Origin: Thermoleophilales bacterium
GTDB taxonomy: Bacteria; Actinomycetota; Thermoleophilia; Solirubrobacterales; 70-9
Direction: 5' to 3'
NCBI GenBank assembly: GCA_020636895.1
Contig: JACJWZ010000002.1
Location: forward strand, 992,001 to 1,056,000
DNA: 64,000 bases
This document shows positions 56,974 to 64,000 of the stretch, in pieces; within the stretch, counting starts at the first letter, position 1; every line of letters begins with the position of its first letter. The translations under genes and the position numbers were made by a program. The notes beneath the pieces are model-generated. The model did no database searches and was not told where the DNA came from. It saw nothing but the letters and a program-made list of their open reading frames with translations.

Positions 56974-57849
56974 TCAGTCGTCGTCGAAGTCGAAGTCGCG
57001 GGGCGGTCCCTGCTCGAACCAGAGATCCTCGCCCTCGCTCTCCTGCAGGAAGTCCGGCGTCTCCTCCAGCAGGTCCTCTCCCTCTTCGCCTTCCTCACCT
57101 TCGGCGGCGGGCTTCTTCGCGCCCTCCTCCTCGTCGAGCGATAGGTCGGCATCGGAGAGGCCGAAGTCGTCGTCGTCGGCGCCGAAGATGTCGGACTCGG
57201 GAGCCTCGGCGGGCTGCTCTGCGGCGGGCTCGGCGACGACGGGCTCCTCGCCTGACTCGGGCTCGGCCACCACGGGCTCCTCGCCTGACTCGGGCTCGGC
57301 GACGACGGGTTGCTCGATCGCCTCGGGCTCCGCGACGGGCGCCTCAGCTGCGGGAGGTGCCGCGGCAGGTGGCTCCTCCGCCTCATCCTCGGGCCCGAGC
57401 TGGGTGGGCGCCGGATGGTCGGCCGTGTCCTCGAGGTGGGAGTGCTCGATCCGCGCCTGCTCGGCGGGGCTCAGGCCGGACGGGATCTCCTCCGACTCCG
57501 AACCGAACTCGGACTCGGCGTCGAAGATCCCGAAGCTGCCGCTCGGCGGCTCCTCGGCGACGGGCGCTTCCTCTGAGGGCGGCTCCTCCGCAGGAGGTGC
57601 CTCGGCCGCCGGCGGCTCGTCAGCGACTGCGAGCTCCTCGGAGGGAGCCTCCTCCTGGAGCTGCTCCTCCGACGTCTGCGGCTCGGCGACAGGCTCGATG
57701 GCCGACTCACCCGTCTCGAAACCGGGGTCGCCGGGACGAGCGGCGGGCCCGAAGGCCTCCTGCTCGAGTCGCTCGAGGTCCTCGTCCTCGGCGCCATGCT
57801 GGCGCTTCAGCTCGAGGTGCTGGCGGATCGCGTCGTCGAGGATTCCCAT
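56974..57849 (-). CDS. Acidic Glu/Pro/Ala-rich protein with conserved N-terminus
   Basis: 291 residues from ATG 57849. The first 40 residues (MGILDDAIRQHLELKRQHGA, then EDEDLERLEQEAFG) form a predicted amphipathic helix; the remainder is disordered and very acidic, with stretches of EPPAAEAPPAEEPPSEE type and a 33-bp DNA repeat (57235-57267, 57268-57300) encoding VVAEPESGEEP twice. It ends DFDFDDD. Similar short helical start plus acidic tail proteins occur in Thermoleophilia next to signalling genes. Function unknown; possibly a scaffold. It lies 67 bp downstream of the diguanylate cyclase on the same strand. Confidence 0.72.
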   Translation of the reverse strand: MGILDDAIRQHLELKRQHGAEDEDLERLEQEAFGPAARPGDPGFETGESAIEPVAEPQTSEEQLQEEAPSEELAVADEPPAAEAPPAEEPPSEEAPVAEEPPSGSFGIFDAESEFGSESEEIPSGLSPAEQARIEHSHLEDTADHPAPTQLGPEDEAEEPPAAAPPAAEAPVAEPEAIEQPVVAEPESGEEPVVAEPESGEEPVVAEPAAEQPAEAPESDIFGADDDDFGLSDADLSLDEEEGAKKPAAEGEEGEEGEDLLEETPDFLQESEGEDLWFEQGPPRDFDFDDD

Positions 57850-57916
57850 GTCTAAGCCGAAGGTTTGCAGATGCGGGCAGGCCTTGGGACCCGCTTGGTT
57901 TCGTCGCCTCGCGGGC

Positions 57917-59818
57917 CTATCTTCGCCGCTGCGCCTCGTTCCCCTGCGCGGCCGCCCCACTCTCGCCTTCACTGGCCACCACCCGGTTCTTGCCGCTTCG
58001 CTTCGCTTCGTACAGCGCTTCGTCGGCGGCGGCGACCAGGGCCTCGGCATCGCCCGCGTCCCCGGGCATGGTCGCGACGCCGAAGCTGGCGGTGACGCTG
58101 ACCGGCGGGGTGCCATCGACCCCCTCCACGGTCGCCTCCTCGAGCGCCCGCCGCGCCCGCTCGGCGACGAGCACGGCGCCATCGCGCGGGGTCTCCGGCA
58201 ACGCCAGCGCGAACTCCTCGCCGCCGTAGCGCGCCGCCAGGTCGATCCCGCGGACCTGCCCAGCGAGCAGCGCCCCCACCATCTCCAGGACCCGATCCCC
58301 CTGCAGGTGACCGCGCGTGTCGTTGACCCGCTTGAAGTCATCGATGTCGATCAGAACCAGCGAGAGCTCCCCGCGGTAGCGGCTCACCCGCGCCGTCTCC
58401 TGCCGCATCCACTGGGTGAAGTGGCGGTGGTTGGGGATCCCGGTCAGCTCGTCGGTGAGCGCCTGCTCGGCGACGCGCTCGTGCTCGTCGATGTTCTCCG
58501 CCGAGGTGACCATCCGCCCGAGCAGGTAGCGGAGGGTGCCCCGCTCCTCCTCCGTGAACGGCTCCCCGTCGCGGGCGACCGAGATCGCGCAGCGGATCTC
58601 GCCGTCACCGTCGCTCCCTCCCATCGCATCGGCGATGGCGTGGTGCTCGCCGTCGGCGGCGACGCCCTCGCCCGTCCCCTCCCAGGCCTCCTCGCCCGCC
58701 CGCTCGAGCACGCCCGCCAACGCCTCGGGCGCCTCGCGGGTCACGAGCGTCCGGCCGCCATCGCGCAGCCCGACGCGCGACGCCTCCGCCCCGCACGCCG
58801 ACGCTGCGGTCTCGGCGACGAGCTCGAGCAGCGTCTCGCGATCGAGGCCGGAGGCGAACGCCTCCCCGATCCGGTGGACCGACTCGTCGAGCTCCTTGCG
58901 CTGGAGCTTCAGCTCGCGCATCTGCTCGCCGAGGCGGCTGCTCATCCGGTTCATCTCGCGGGCGAGTCCGGCCATCTCGTCGTTGCCCTCGACCGGGACC
59001 TTCGTATCGAGATCGCCCTCGCCCATCCGCCGGGCGGCGGCGAGCATCTTGGCGACGCGTCGCTGCAGGTCCCTGAGCAGGACGAAGATGCCTGCGAAGG
59101 CGAGCGCGAAGAAGAGCGCGAGCACCAGCGCGACGAGCGGCTCGGAGGCGACGAAGCCGCTCTCGAGCGGTGCAGCGAGGACGAGCCGCGCGCCCGGACC
59201 CGCTCCCTCGAGACGGAGGGAGGCAGCGCGGCCGTCCTCGCCGTCAGGCAGCTCGACATCGCCGGCCTCCTCGCTCGCGGGCACCGCGGTCCCGTCAAAC
59301 CCGGAGGTTGAGGCGATCGAGCCGTCGCCGTCGACGATGGAGGCATCGAGGCCCGTCAGCTCGGCGACGCGCGCGGTGAAGTGGCCGGGATCGAGCATCG
59401 CCGCCCGGACCGTCCCGAGCGGAGTGCCGTCCGCGGCGTCGGAGGCGTTGCTCTCCCCGATCGCGATGGCGTCGGCGGGACCCGACGCCGCGAGCTGCAC
59501 ACCCTTCGCGTCGAGGATCGTGACCGCGACGACGTCCGTCCGCTCACGCGCCTCGCCGGCGGCGGCGGTGAGCGCCGCCCGGTCGCGGGCGGCCAGCTCA
59601 GGACCGACGTCGCGGGCGATCGAGCGGGCCTCGTCGGGAGCCTCCGCGAGCGCCTCGTCGTAGAGCGCGCGGGAGGTCTCCAGCCCGGACGCCAGCCGCG
59701 CGTCGGTCTTCCCGTCCTGCGAATCGCGTGTGATCACCACGATCGCGGCGGCGAGCACCACCATCGGCACCGCGACGATCGCGACGAAGAACACGCGTAG
59801 GCGGACACCGAAGCTCAT
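57917..59818 (-). CDS. Membrane diguanylate cyclase with HAMP, GAF-like and GGDEF domains
   Basis: 633 residues. TM1 about 9-30, extracytoplasmic sensor 31-229, TM2 about 234-254, HAMP about 257-310 (MLAAARRMGEGDLDTKVPVE), a GAF-like region about 330-450, then GGDEF about 465-620. Active site RYGGEEFALALPE (GGEEF variant, active in many proteins). RGID five residues before the motif is the RxxD inhibitory I-site, so product feedback by c-di-GMP is likely. TDELTGIPNHRHFTQWM begins the domain. Makes c-di-GMP in response to an extracellular cue. Confidence 0.92.
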   Translation of the reverse strand: MSFGVRLRVFFVAIVAVPMVVLAAAIVVITRDSQDGKTDARLASGLETSRALYDEALAEAPDEARSIARDVGPELAARDRAALTAAAGEARERTDVVAVTILDAKGVQLAASGPADAIAIGESNASDAADGTPLGTVRAAMLDPGHFTARVAELTGLDASIVDGDGSIASTSGFDGTAVPASEEAGDVELPDGEDGRAASLRLEGAGPGARLVLAAPLESGFVASEPLVALVLALFFALAFAGIFVLLRDLQRRVAKMLAAARRMGEGDLDTKVPVEGNDEMAGLAREMNRMSSRLGEQMRELKLQRKELDESVHRIGEAFASGLDRETLLELVAETAASACGAEASRVGLRDGGRTLVTREAPEALAGVLERAGEEAWEGTGEGVAADGEHHAIADAMGGSDGDGEIRCAISVARDGEPFTEEERGTLRYLLGRMVTSAENIDEHERVAEQALTDELTGIPNHRHFTQWMRQETARVSRYRGELSLVLIDIDDFKRVNDTRGHLQGDRVLEMVGALLAGQVRGIDLAARYGGEEFALALPETPRDGAVLVAERARRALEEATVEGVDGTPPVSVTASFGVATMPGDAGDAEALVAAADEALYEAKRSGKNRVVASEGESGAAAQGNEAQRRR

Positions 59819-59916
59819 CCGTCCCCCATCGGCCGATCCCGATCAGCGCCCAAGTCCGGGATGAACGGCCCCAGGAGGCCGAGTATCCTCCAGGGCACGG
59901 GTTCCGACCCGTCACT

Positions 59917-59989
59917 GGGGCTATAGCTCAGCTGGAAGAGCGCCTGGATCGCACCCAGGAGGTCGGCGGTTCGAGTCCGCCTAGCTCCA
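59917..59989 (+). tRNA. tRNA-Ala(CGC)
   Basis: Begins GGGGCTATAGCTCAGCTGG; anticodon arm CCTGG-ATCGCAC-CCAGG (anticodon CGC); T-arm GCGGTTCGAGTCCGC; acceptor 3' strand TAGCTCC and discriminator A. G3:U70 marks alanine. It decodes GCG, a very frequent codon at this GC content. No encoded CCA. Confidence 0.93.
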
Positions 59990-60036
59990 TCGCCCCTCGA
60001 GCCGCGAAGGGCTGGCGCTGTTCGACGGGCTGGACG

Positions 60037-60876
60037 TCAGAACGGCAGGTTCTCGTCGTCCTGCGTCAGAACGAGAACCGCGCGATCGCCGGTTCCCGGC
60101 TTGCCGTCCACTCGCTTCAGCGTCGCATCGACCTCTACCGAGCCGCTCTTGGCGACCTGCTTGCGAAGCTTCTTGGGCATCGAGATCCGGACGCTCTTCG
60201 GCTTTCCCGAGACGAGCTTCACCCGGGTACGGCCGAGCACCTTGCCCTGCTCGTCGCTGATGGTGAGCTTGTGGACGCCGCTGACGGGCTTCCCGGACGT
60301 GCCGCTCCTCGAGCCCGGGAAGTGCTGGACGAGGGCGACCGCGGAGTTGCCGCGGATCGGCGCGGCGGAGGAGACGAACGTCGCGGCCGGAGCCCCCGCC
60401 GCGTCGGCGACGTTGCACTTCAGGCCGTTCACGGTCGCGGTGACCACGGGGTTGGTGCTGCCGTTGATGGCGCAGGTGAGGGTCGCGTCCCCGATCAGTG
60501 GGTCGCGGGGCGCCCAGAACCCACCCCCGTTGTCCTGAGGCGACTCGACGCTGAACGACTGCGGGTTGACGTCGCTGTAGCAGTAGGCGTCGAACAGATC
60601 CTCCGTCAGAAACAGGGAGCCGCTGGTTCCGGGACCGAACGTGTAGGCCGTGGCGTTCGGTCCGGGCCACGGTCCGGTCACGCAGGACGACATGTCGTTG
60701 GGGATGTTGTAGTTCGGTCCGCCGTAATCGGAGACGCCGCTGAGCGACGAGGACGAGTTGTTGTTCAAGTAGAAGGTGTCGCCGGCCGACGCGCTCGGGG
60801 CGGCGACCACGCAAACCCCCAGGACGGCCAGAACGGCGGCGGCGAGACGGAGCTTGCCTCGATCCGGCGAGAACAT
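60037..60876 (-). CDS. Secreted beta-rich protein, unknown
   Basis: 279 residues from ATG 60876, 7 nt behind TAGAGT on the minus strand (60884-60889). Signal peptide 1-32 (AAAVLAVLGVCVVAAPSASA). First part: DTFYLNNNSSSSLSGVSDY and cysteines in SSCVTG, DAYCYSD, LTCAING, LKCNVAD, likely disulfides. The last 80 residues (VSGVHKLTISDEQGKVLGRT and KSVRISMPKKLRKQVAKSG) form a basic Ig-like module like those of the propeller proteins at 18.6, 25.2 and 27.2 kb. Ends 20 bp after the GH3 gene but has its own -10. Confidence 0.72.
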   Translation of the reverse strand: MFSPDRGKLRLAAAVLAVLGVCVVAAPSASAGDTFYLNNNSSSSLSGVSDYGGPNYNIPNDMSSCVTGPWPGPNATAYTFGPGTSGSLFLTEDLFDAYCYSDVNPQSFSVESPQDNGGGFWAPRDPLIGDATLTCAINGSTNPVVTATVNGLKCNVADAAGAPAATFVSSAAPIRGNSAVALVQHFPGSRSGTSGKPVSGVHKLTISDEQGKVLGRTRVKLVSGKPKSVRISMPKKLRKQVAKSGSVEVDATLKRVDGKPGTGDRAVLVLTQDDENLPF

Positions 60877-60895
60877 CGCGAGCACTCTATCCCGC

Positions 60896-63136
60896 TCAGG
60901 AGCCGCACCCGCGTCGCATCTCACCCGACGCTGAAGACCAGGCCAGCTTCGCGCCCCGGCCGAGGCTGCGGGACGACTTGCCCACCTCGATCCGGTAGCA
61001 GCCCTTCGCGACGTCCCAGCCGCTGCGGCGATCGCTCCAATAGGAGAAAGCGCGGCTCCCGAGGTGGAAGCGGACGAGCCGGCTTGCGCCGGGCTTCAGC
61101 TTCACGCTCTTGAACGCCTTCAGCTGCCGAGGCGGCTGAACCCGCTTCGCGGTTCCAGGCATCTTCACGTAGAGCTGCGGTACCGCGATGCCCTTGCGGT
61201 CGCCCACGTTGGCGACCTTGAGCGAGACCCGGGCACCCGCACCGCGCCGGTCCGGTCGAACCTTCAGCCCGCGGAACGCGAAGCGGCTGTAGGAGAGCCC
61301 GTGGCCGAACGGGTAGGCGGGCTTCAGCCCCTTCTTGTCGAACCACCGGTAGCCGACGAGCACTCCCTCGCTGTAGTCCGCGACGTTGTCCACGCCTGGG
61401 TAGGAGGACGGATTCCCGGAGGTCGGCAGCTGCGCCTCTGTGTCGGGGAACGTCGCCGGGAGCCTGCCGCCGGGATCGACGTCACCGAAGAGCACCCGGG
61501 CGAGCGCCGAGCCGGCGGCTCCACCGGGATACCAACCCTCTACGACCGCTGCGACCTGGTCGCGCCACGGCGTCAGGACCGGTCCCGCGGTCTCCAGCAG
61601 GACGATGGTGTTGGGGTTGGCCGCGGCGACCTGCTCGACGAGGGCATCGCGCTGGATCGTCATCCCATCGATCGGCTCGGCCCCGCAGTCGATCCCAAGG
61701 CACGGCTTGTCCGAACCCTCGCTCGAGGCGTCGGCGATCACGACCACCGCGGCATCGGCGCCGCGCGCGGCCTGCGCGGCCTGCTCGAGGTCATTGCCGG
61801 GATCGAAGCTGACGTCGACGCCCTTGCCGGCGCGCGCCTGGATGCCGCCCAACACGCTGGTGAACTCGATGGGATCGATGTCGGACGAGCCGCCGCCGTT
61901 GACGTAGCGAGTGGCATCGGCGCCGATCACGGCGAGCGAACCAAGCCGTTTCGAGTTCAGCGGCAGCACGCCATCGTTCTGCAGCAGCACGGTCCCCTGC
62001 TCGGCAGCTCGCCGAGCCCGCTTCTGATGGGCGCCGTTGTTGATCCTCGAAGGATCGTCCACGAACGGGGTCCGGTCGAAGAACCCGAACCGGAACAGCG
62101 TCTCGAGCTGGTGTCGCACCGCCGTGTCGATATCGCCCTGGTTGATCCGCCCGGCCTGCAGCGCGGCGGTGACCTGGGCGGGAGTGAGGTTCTCGCCGCC
62201 GTCGAAATCGACGAACGGGAAGGGCTCGTAGTCGAGGCCCGCTCTCAAGCCCGTGTCGATGTGCTTGGAGGCCCCGTAGTCGGCGAGTACGAGGCCCTTG
62301 AAGCCCCACTCCTCGCGCAGGATCTGCGTCAGCAGCGTCGGGTTCTCGCATCCGTGGACGCCGTTGATCTTGTTGTAGGAGCACATCACCGACCCGACGT
62401 CGCCGCGCTTGACCGCGGCTTCGAAGGCCGGCAGGTAGATCTCCCGGAGGGTCCTGTCGTCGACCTGGGCGCTGACGCTGAAGCGGCTGCCCCCCTGCGC
62501 GTTCCCCTCCTGGTTGTTGACGGCGAAGTGCTTGACGTTGGCGATGACCCCCTCGGACTGCATGCCGCGGATGTAGTCGACCGCCAGGCTCGACGTCAGG
62601 AACGGATCCTCGCCCATGCTCTCGAAGGCCCTGCCCCACAGAGGGGTGCGAAGGATGTTCACCGTGGGGGCGTAGACGAGGTCGTTCCCCTTCAGCTTCG
62701 CCTCGTTGCCGACCAGCGCGCCGTAGCTGCGTGCCAGGTTCCGATCGAAGCTCGACGCCAGCGACATCTCCGACGGCATCGACGTCGCCTTCCCTTGGCG
62801 AACCCCCATCGGGCCGTCCGTCTGGAAGAAGTCCGGGACGCCGAGGGCGGGGATGCCGTCGGCGGCTCCCGTGTGGGTGCCGTCGGCGCCCGCGAGCGCG
62901 GCATGGTCGCCGGCGAGCAGGCCGATCCGCTGCTCCGGCGTCATCGCCGAGAGGAGCAGCGACGCGCGCTTCGCCGGGGAGAGGGAGGAGTCGCACCAGG
63001 GAGAGTCGCCGCACGGGCCGCTTGCACCCGCGGTCGCGGCGGTGAGCAGCGAGGTGACTACGACGGCTGCGATCGCCAGGAGGCGAATCGAAATGGCGCG
63101 TGGGGATGTCCCAACCCGTGAACTGCTGAATCCCAA
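60896..63136 (-). CDS. Secreted glycoside hydrolase family 3 beta-glucosidase-like enzyme
   Basis: 746 residues from TTG 63136, with GAGAGAGGAAG before it. Signal peptide about 1-39 (LLAIAAVVVTSLLTAATAGA). GH3 N-terminal barrel: TDGPMGVRQGKATSMPS, NVKHFAVNNQEGN and YLPAFEAAVKRGDVGSVMCSYN, with the nucleophile Asp286 in GLVLADYGASKH. The C-terminal domain has GSLAVIGADATRYVNGGGSS; the fibronectin-like domain ends in a basic module. Likely hydrolyses beta-glucosides or related oligosaccharides outside the cell. The SDW motif of many GH3 enzymes is ADY here. Confidence 0.92.
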   Translation of the reverse strand: MGFSSSRVGTSPRAISIRLLAIAAVVVTSLLTAATAGASGPCGDSPWCDSSLSPAKRASLLLSAMTPEQRIGLLAGDHAALAGADGTHTGAADGIPALGVPDFFQTDGPMGVRQGKATSMPSEMSLASSFDRNLARSYGALVGNEAKLKGNDLVYAPTVNILRTPLWGRAFESMGEDPFLTSSLAVDYIRGMQSEGVIANVKHFAVNNQEGNAQGGSRFSVSAQVDDRTLREIYLPAFEAAVKRGDVGSVMCSYNKINGVHGCENPTLLTQILREEWGFKGLVLADYGASKHIDTGLRAGLDYEPFPFVDFDGGENLTPAQVTAALQAGRINQGDIDTAVRHQLETLFRFGFFDRTPFVDDPSRINNGAHQKRARRAAEQGTVLLQNDGVLPLNSKRLGSLAVIGADATRYVNGGGSSDIDPIEFTSVLGGIQARAGKGVDVSFDPGNDLEQAAQAARGADAAVVVIADASSEGSDKPCLGIDCGAEPIDGMTIQRDALVEQVAAANPNTIVLLETAGPVLTPWRDQVAAVVEGWYPGGAAGSALARVLFGDVDPGGRLPATFPDTEAQLPTSGNPSSYPGVDNVADYSEGVLVGYRWFDKKGLKPAYPFGHGLSYSRFAFRGLKVRPDRRGAGARVSLKVANVGDRKGIAVPQLYVKMPGTAKRVQPPRQLKAFKSVKLKPGASRLVRFHLGSRAFSYWSDRRSGWDVAKGCYRIEVGKSSRSLGRGAKLAWSSASGEMRRGCGS

Positions 63137-63300
63137 GGAAGCTTCCTCTCTCGAGCCGGTTATTTCATCCGGCTTATCGGCCTCCCCCGACGAGAGGCGT
63201 TCTCCGGCGCGCAGATTACGGAACCTTCTCTCCCAAGGCGCCGGTCGCCGGTTCCCGCGACCCGCTGCACGGCGAACGCGGGTCGGAGTAGGGTCATCGC

Positions 63301-63666
63301 ATGTTCGGCCGGGGGCGACAGATTCGCGTCGACGGCACGGTCATCGCTGAAGCCGTGCACAAAAGCCACACGACCGACACCGGCGCTCAATACACCCGGA
63401 TGAAGTACGTCGTCGAGTTCGAGCGGCCGGGCGTCGGCATGGAGCGCATCGAGCTGAAGGAGGCCGAGAAGTTCGGCAGCAAGGTGATGACGTCGCTGAC
63501 GAGGGGCGACACCGCACCGCTGCTCGTCGACGAGAAGTCGGGAAAGGTTCGCTTCGACACCGACGACCCGCGGATCAACCTCAAGGCCTGGGTGGCGAAG
63601 ACCAAGCGCCGTGGTGACGATGAGTTCAAGCGCGCGCTCGAGGGCGGAGACGGCGACGGCGACTGA
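63301..63666 (+). CDS. Conserved hypothetical protein
   Basis: 121 residues, leaderless (TAGGGT 63289-63294, 6 nt). MFGRGRQIRVDGTVIAEAVH, then YTRMKYVVEFERPGVGMERI, predicts a single small beta barrel followed by a charged C-terminus (KRRGDDEFKRALEGGDGDGD). No signal peptide or membrane segment. No family recognised; the barrel pattern could fit a nucleic-acid or small-molecule binding role. Confidence 0.68.
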   Translation: MFGRGRQIRVDGTVIAEAVHKSHTTDTGAQYTRMKYVVEFERPGVGMERIELKEAEKFGSKVMTSLTRGDTAPLLVDEKSGKVRFDTDDPRINLKAWVAKTKRRGDDEFKRALEGGDGDGD

Positions 63667-63678
63667 GCGGGCGTCCAT

Positions 63679-63696
63679 GGGCGGGCTCGCCCGCCC
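63679..63696. terminator. Bidirectional hairpin terminator
   Basis: GGGCGGGCTCGCCCGCCC forms a 7-bp all-G/C stem around CTCG. It lies between convergent genes ending at 63666 and 63710. Confidence 0.65.
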
Positions 63697-63709
63697 GGGA
63701 TGACGACCC

Positions 63710-64000
63710 TCAGAGCCGCCCCGGCTCGATCGTGTGCCGGCTGCCGCCGACCTCGACCTCGACAGCGGCGATGCCCGGCGCGTTCGCGTTCGCCTCGAAC
63801 TCACACGCGCGCAGCGGCCCCCCGGCGACGGTCTCCCAACGGTGGCGGGTGGCGGCGGGATCGGTCGCCGCAACCGTGATCCCGGCGACGCGCCCCGGCA
63901 CGCTCCGCTCCGCCCAGCCCTCCCCGCCCCAGCGCCAAGACGCCGTTGGTTTGGGGACGGAGAGCGCCACGATCGCGCCGCGCATGTCTCCCGGGTGCAG
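63710..64000 (-). CDS. VOC/glyoxalase-like protein, 5' end beyond window
   Basis: 96 codons visible and open to the right edge, so the gene continues. LHPGDMRGAIVALSVPKPTA and WRWGGEGWAER then RVAGITVAATDPAATRHRWE, followed by EVEVGGSRHTIEPGRL, give the paired beta-alpha-beta-beta-beta units of the vicinal oxygen chelate fold of the glyoxalase-like domain type. Metal ligands cannot be placed with half the protein missing. An internal ATG at 63985 could also start it, but the codons upstream read LHPGD, a pattern shared by the family. Confidence 0.7.
   Translation of the reverse strand: MHPGDMRGAIVALSVPKPTASWRWGGEGWAERSVPGRVAGITVAATDPAATRHRWETVAGGPLRACEFEANANAPGIAAVEVEVGGSRHTIEPGRL

Overview
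This window is high-GC, gene-dense bacterial DNA. Actinomycetota is the best fit, most likely class Thermoleophilia (Solirubrobacterales and relatives). Supporting signs are the very high G/C at third codon positions, many GTG and TTG starts, a promoter hexamer TANNNT only 6 to 9 nt before about 20 start codons (leaderless transcripts), and several secreted proteins with lysine-rich C-terminal modules or the SKAIKKGAVKTSDLAKNAV-type repeat common in that class. The taxon call is inference; there is no rRNA gene in the window.

Layout. 1-10.3 kb is a block for thiamine- and lipoate-dependent oxidative decarboxylation: the end of thiE, then lpdA (E3), then pdhA-pdhB-pdhC (E1 alpha, E1 beta, E2), then lipB. 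lipA lies apart at 50 kb. 10.4-20.3 kb holds mixed housekeeping and secreted genes: a UbiB-like kinase, a DHFR-fold reductase, a Mug-type glycosylase, an acetyltransferase-methyltransferase pair, a secreted lipase-like hydrolase, an M28 peptidase and a TolB-like propeller. 20.3-25 kb is a two-gene operon of a benzoylformate-decarboxylase-like ThDP enzyme and a large FAD/Fe-S 2-hydroxyacid dehydrogenase. 25-29 kb has two YncE-like surface propellers.

29.2-33.5 kb is a TetR-thiolase-P450-acyl-CoA dehydrogenase operon that looks like a branched or sterol-type lipid catabolic unit. 33.6-39.4 kb is an islet with an orphan MafI-like immunity gene, an eRF1-like protein, a kinase fusion, a VapBC pair and an XRE-nucleotidyltransferase pair. 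39.4-43.4 kb carries an esterase and a TetR-P450 operon. 43.5-47.1 kb has PEP carboxylase and a methyltransferase. 47.1-48.3 kb is a stress-protein-like gene flanked by two related repeat arrays. 48.3-51 kb has two tandem class II glutamine amidotransferases and lipA. 51-55.4 kb has a CAP protein, a rhomboid homologue lacking its catalytic serine, a flavodoxin and a PD-(D/E)XK nuclease touching a tRNA-Ala gene. 55.5-64 kb has glutamate dehydrogenase, an acidic repeat protein, a diguanylate cyclase, a second tRNA-Ala, a GH3 glycosidase and the start of a glyoxalase-like gene.

The strongest points for a second look are: a 40-bp element shared, in the same orientation and spacing, by the ThDP decarboxylase and the TetR gene 4 kb away; the paired 66-bp repeat arrays; the pseudo-rhomboid; the altered active site of the decarboxylase; a structured element with two competing folds at 37.6 kb; and the paired operators between two divergent toxin-antitoxin modules. 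Convergent gene pairs are often separated by perfect G/C hairpins without a T-tract. No CRISPR array, insertion sequence or prophage was seen.
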